Below are positions 62,972 to 64,000 of a stretch of 64,000 bases of DNA, one piece after another. Made by a program: the position numbers and the translations under genes. The notes below the pieces were generated by a model that saw only the letters and a list, made by a program, of their open reading frames with translations, was not told where the DNA came from and did no database searches. Location of the stretch: assembly GCF_000186345.1 (NCBI RefSeq), contig NC_014962.1, positions 2,480,001 through 2,544,000 of the forward strand, given 5' to 3'. Each line of letters starts with the position of its first letter. Positions within the stretch are counted from its first letter, which is position 1. The DNA comes from Isosphaera pallida ATCC 43644. GTDB lineage: Bacteria > Planctomycetota > Planctomycetia > Isosphaerales > Isosphaeraceae.

Positions 62972-64000
62972 TCACTCACCTGCCGCCGGTCGTTCCATCG
63001 AGACGATCCAGGTCCGCAGCAGTTCCACAGCGCGACGATCCACCAGCGAGGAGGCCAAGGGTGGCATCGCGCCGGAGTTCTCGCCCCGCGAGGCCACCCG
63101 GTGCAACAACACGGAGCGCTCGGGGTGTCCCGGCGCGATCAGGCGGGCGTCGGGCAGATTGAAGGTATGATGGGAAGGAACTTCATCAAGGATGCGAGCC
63201 TGGGCGGTGGGGGTTGGAAAATCGAGTTGCATTCGGGCGTTGCCGCCGCCGGCTTCGACGTGGCAAACCGCGCAATTGGTGTGTAGATAAGAACGAGCGC
63301 GGGTTTCGAGATCGGCGGTCGAATCGTAGGGATCAACCAGTTTGGTTCGATGGTGGGGACGCAACAGGAAACCGCGTCCATCCCCTGGATGAGCCGAGGC
63401 GAGCAGAGCGTCGAGTCGCGCGGTGGCCGCTGCGCCTTCCAGACCCAGCGAACGGGTTTCGGCTTGAATCGCCTTGTGAAGCTCGTCGTGGGAGTTGATT
63501 CCTTCAAACAACCCCCATCGCTCCAAGCGGGCCATCTGGTTTTCGGTCCCGACCACGCCGTTGGAGTCCACGATCGGCCTGTTGAATTGGAGGTCGCAGA
63601 GTCCTAGCACGAAGTTGGCTGCACGGCTGTGGCAGACCATGCATTCGACCCGACTGGGATAGTGCCAGGTTTGGTTGAACACCCGTCCGGTTTCAGCGTC
63701 GACGACTCGGTAGACCCGCTCGGTCCCGGCTTTGTCTACCAGGAAGGCTTCGGTCTGCGCATCGTTCCAGGCATAGGTGTAGGCCGACCACTCGTTTTGG
63801 GTCTTGACCATCACCCGGGTCTCGATCCATTGCCGCCGCGCCTCGGTAGAATCGCCGTCCTCGGCGATCTGAAGCGCGAATGATTTGACGGTGATGGAGC
63901 CGTCGGGCAGGTTCCAGCCGTTTCGGGAGGTGTGGACGATGCGTTGGCCGTCGGGGATGCCGAAGGCGCGTCGTTTTTCCGCATTGTCAGACCAAAGCGG
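62972..64000 (-). CDS. SO2930-type di-haem c-type cytochrome protein, C-terminal part (cut by window end)
   Basis: The frame is open from base 64000 to the stop at 62972, so the N-terminus lies beyond the window. Visible residues start PLWSDNAEKRRAFGIPDG and continue through IVHTSRNGWNLPDGSITVKSFALQ. CMVCHSRAANFVLG and CAVCHVEAGGGNARM are two c-type haem sites. YAWNDAQTEAFLVDKAG and the final LLRTWIVSM agree with the SO2930 family of di-haem cytochromes, often fused to or paired with PQQ/sorbosone dehydrogenases in planctomycetes. Exported by inference from the haem sites; the signal is not in view. Confidence 0.82.
   Translation of the reverse strand, partial: PLWSDNAEKRRAFGIPDGQRIVHTSRNGWNLPDGSITVKSFALQIAEDGDSTEARRQWIETRVMVKTQNEWSAYTYAWNDAQTEAFLVDKAGTERVYRVVDAETGRVFNQTWHYPSRVECMVCHSRAANFVLGLCDLQFNRPIVDSNGVVGTENQMARLERWGLFEGINSHDELHKAIQAETRSLGLEGAAATARLDALLASAHPGDGRGFLLRPHHRTKLVDPYDSTADLETRARSYLHTNCAVCHVEAGGGNARMQLDFPTPTAQARILDEVPSHHTFNLPDARLIAPGHPERSVLLHRVASRGENSGAMPPLASSLVDRRAVELLRTWIVSMERPAAGE

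Overview
The window looks like chromosomal DNA from a GC-rich planctomycete, most likely of the Isosphaeraceae (Isosphaera-like; genus is an inference). The evidence is the combination of two DUF1501 proteins, a giant PSD1-type (DUF1549/DUF1553) cytochrome protein, a PEP-CTERM secreted protein, a secreted protein with the planctomycete LExR-type N-terminal motif, a Ser/Thr kinase, twin-arginine signal peptides on many exported enzymes, a bTHX ribosomal protein and frequent GTG/TTG starts. No phage, integrase, intact insertion sequence or CRISPR array is visible. The window starts inside a nagB-like gene and ends inside a c-type cytochrome gene.

Layout: 1-5.9 kb holds the nagB end, the tmRNA gene (minus strand), a PEP-CTERM protein, two divergent TPR proteins and a roadblock/LC7 protein. 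6.0-13.3 kb is a minus-strand block of DUF1501 and PSD1 genes with the decayed remnant of a second PSD1 gene between them. 13.6-15.4 kb holds a short secreted-protein fragment, a CPBP-family membrane protease, an AT-rich gap and tRNA-Pro(GGG). 15.6-18.4 kb has a sulfotransferase and an unknown exported protein. 18.5-22.7 kb is the phosphate uptake operon pstSCAB, with ATGA overlaps joining pstS, pstC and pstA. 22.9-25.0 kb contains a small anchored protein and a tightly overlapped operon dsrE-like / hisI / GDCCVxC protein. 25.4-33 kb carries miaA, a lipoprotein coupled to a radical SAM activase-like protein, enolase, a zinc-ribbon membrane protein and gpmA.

33.3-36.9 kb contains bTHX overlapping a Tat-exported FAD oxidoreductase, an FKBP, a YbjQ-family protein, a membrane cytochrome c and tRNA-Ala(CGC). 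37.5-42.4 kb contains a TerC protein, a DNA adenine methylase that has lost its catalytic core, the redox repressor rex and an amino-acid permease. 42.5-49.3 kb holds a HEAT/13-residue-repeat protein, a small zinc ribbon, a Ser/Thr kinase with a YbjN-like tail, a CARDB-type secreted protein and an HNH protein. 49.4-56 kb is a minus-strand run: an old-yellow-enzyme relative, an amino-acid ABC ATPase with a fused binding protein-permease, a ceramide-glucosyltransferase-like enzyme and a zinc-ribbon protein. 56-64 kb has lon, an exported aldo/keto reductase, cstA and a partial di-haem cytochrome.

Most of the content is housekeeping and exported planctomycete proteins rather than a mobile island. 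The most unusual features are the dsrE-like/hisI/GDCCVxC operon, the lipoprotein-radical SAM pair, the kinase with a YbjN-like tail, the methylase with an in-frame core deletion, the PSD1 gene remnant, and the bTHX/oxidoreductase overlap.
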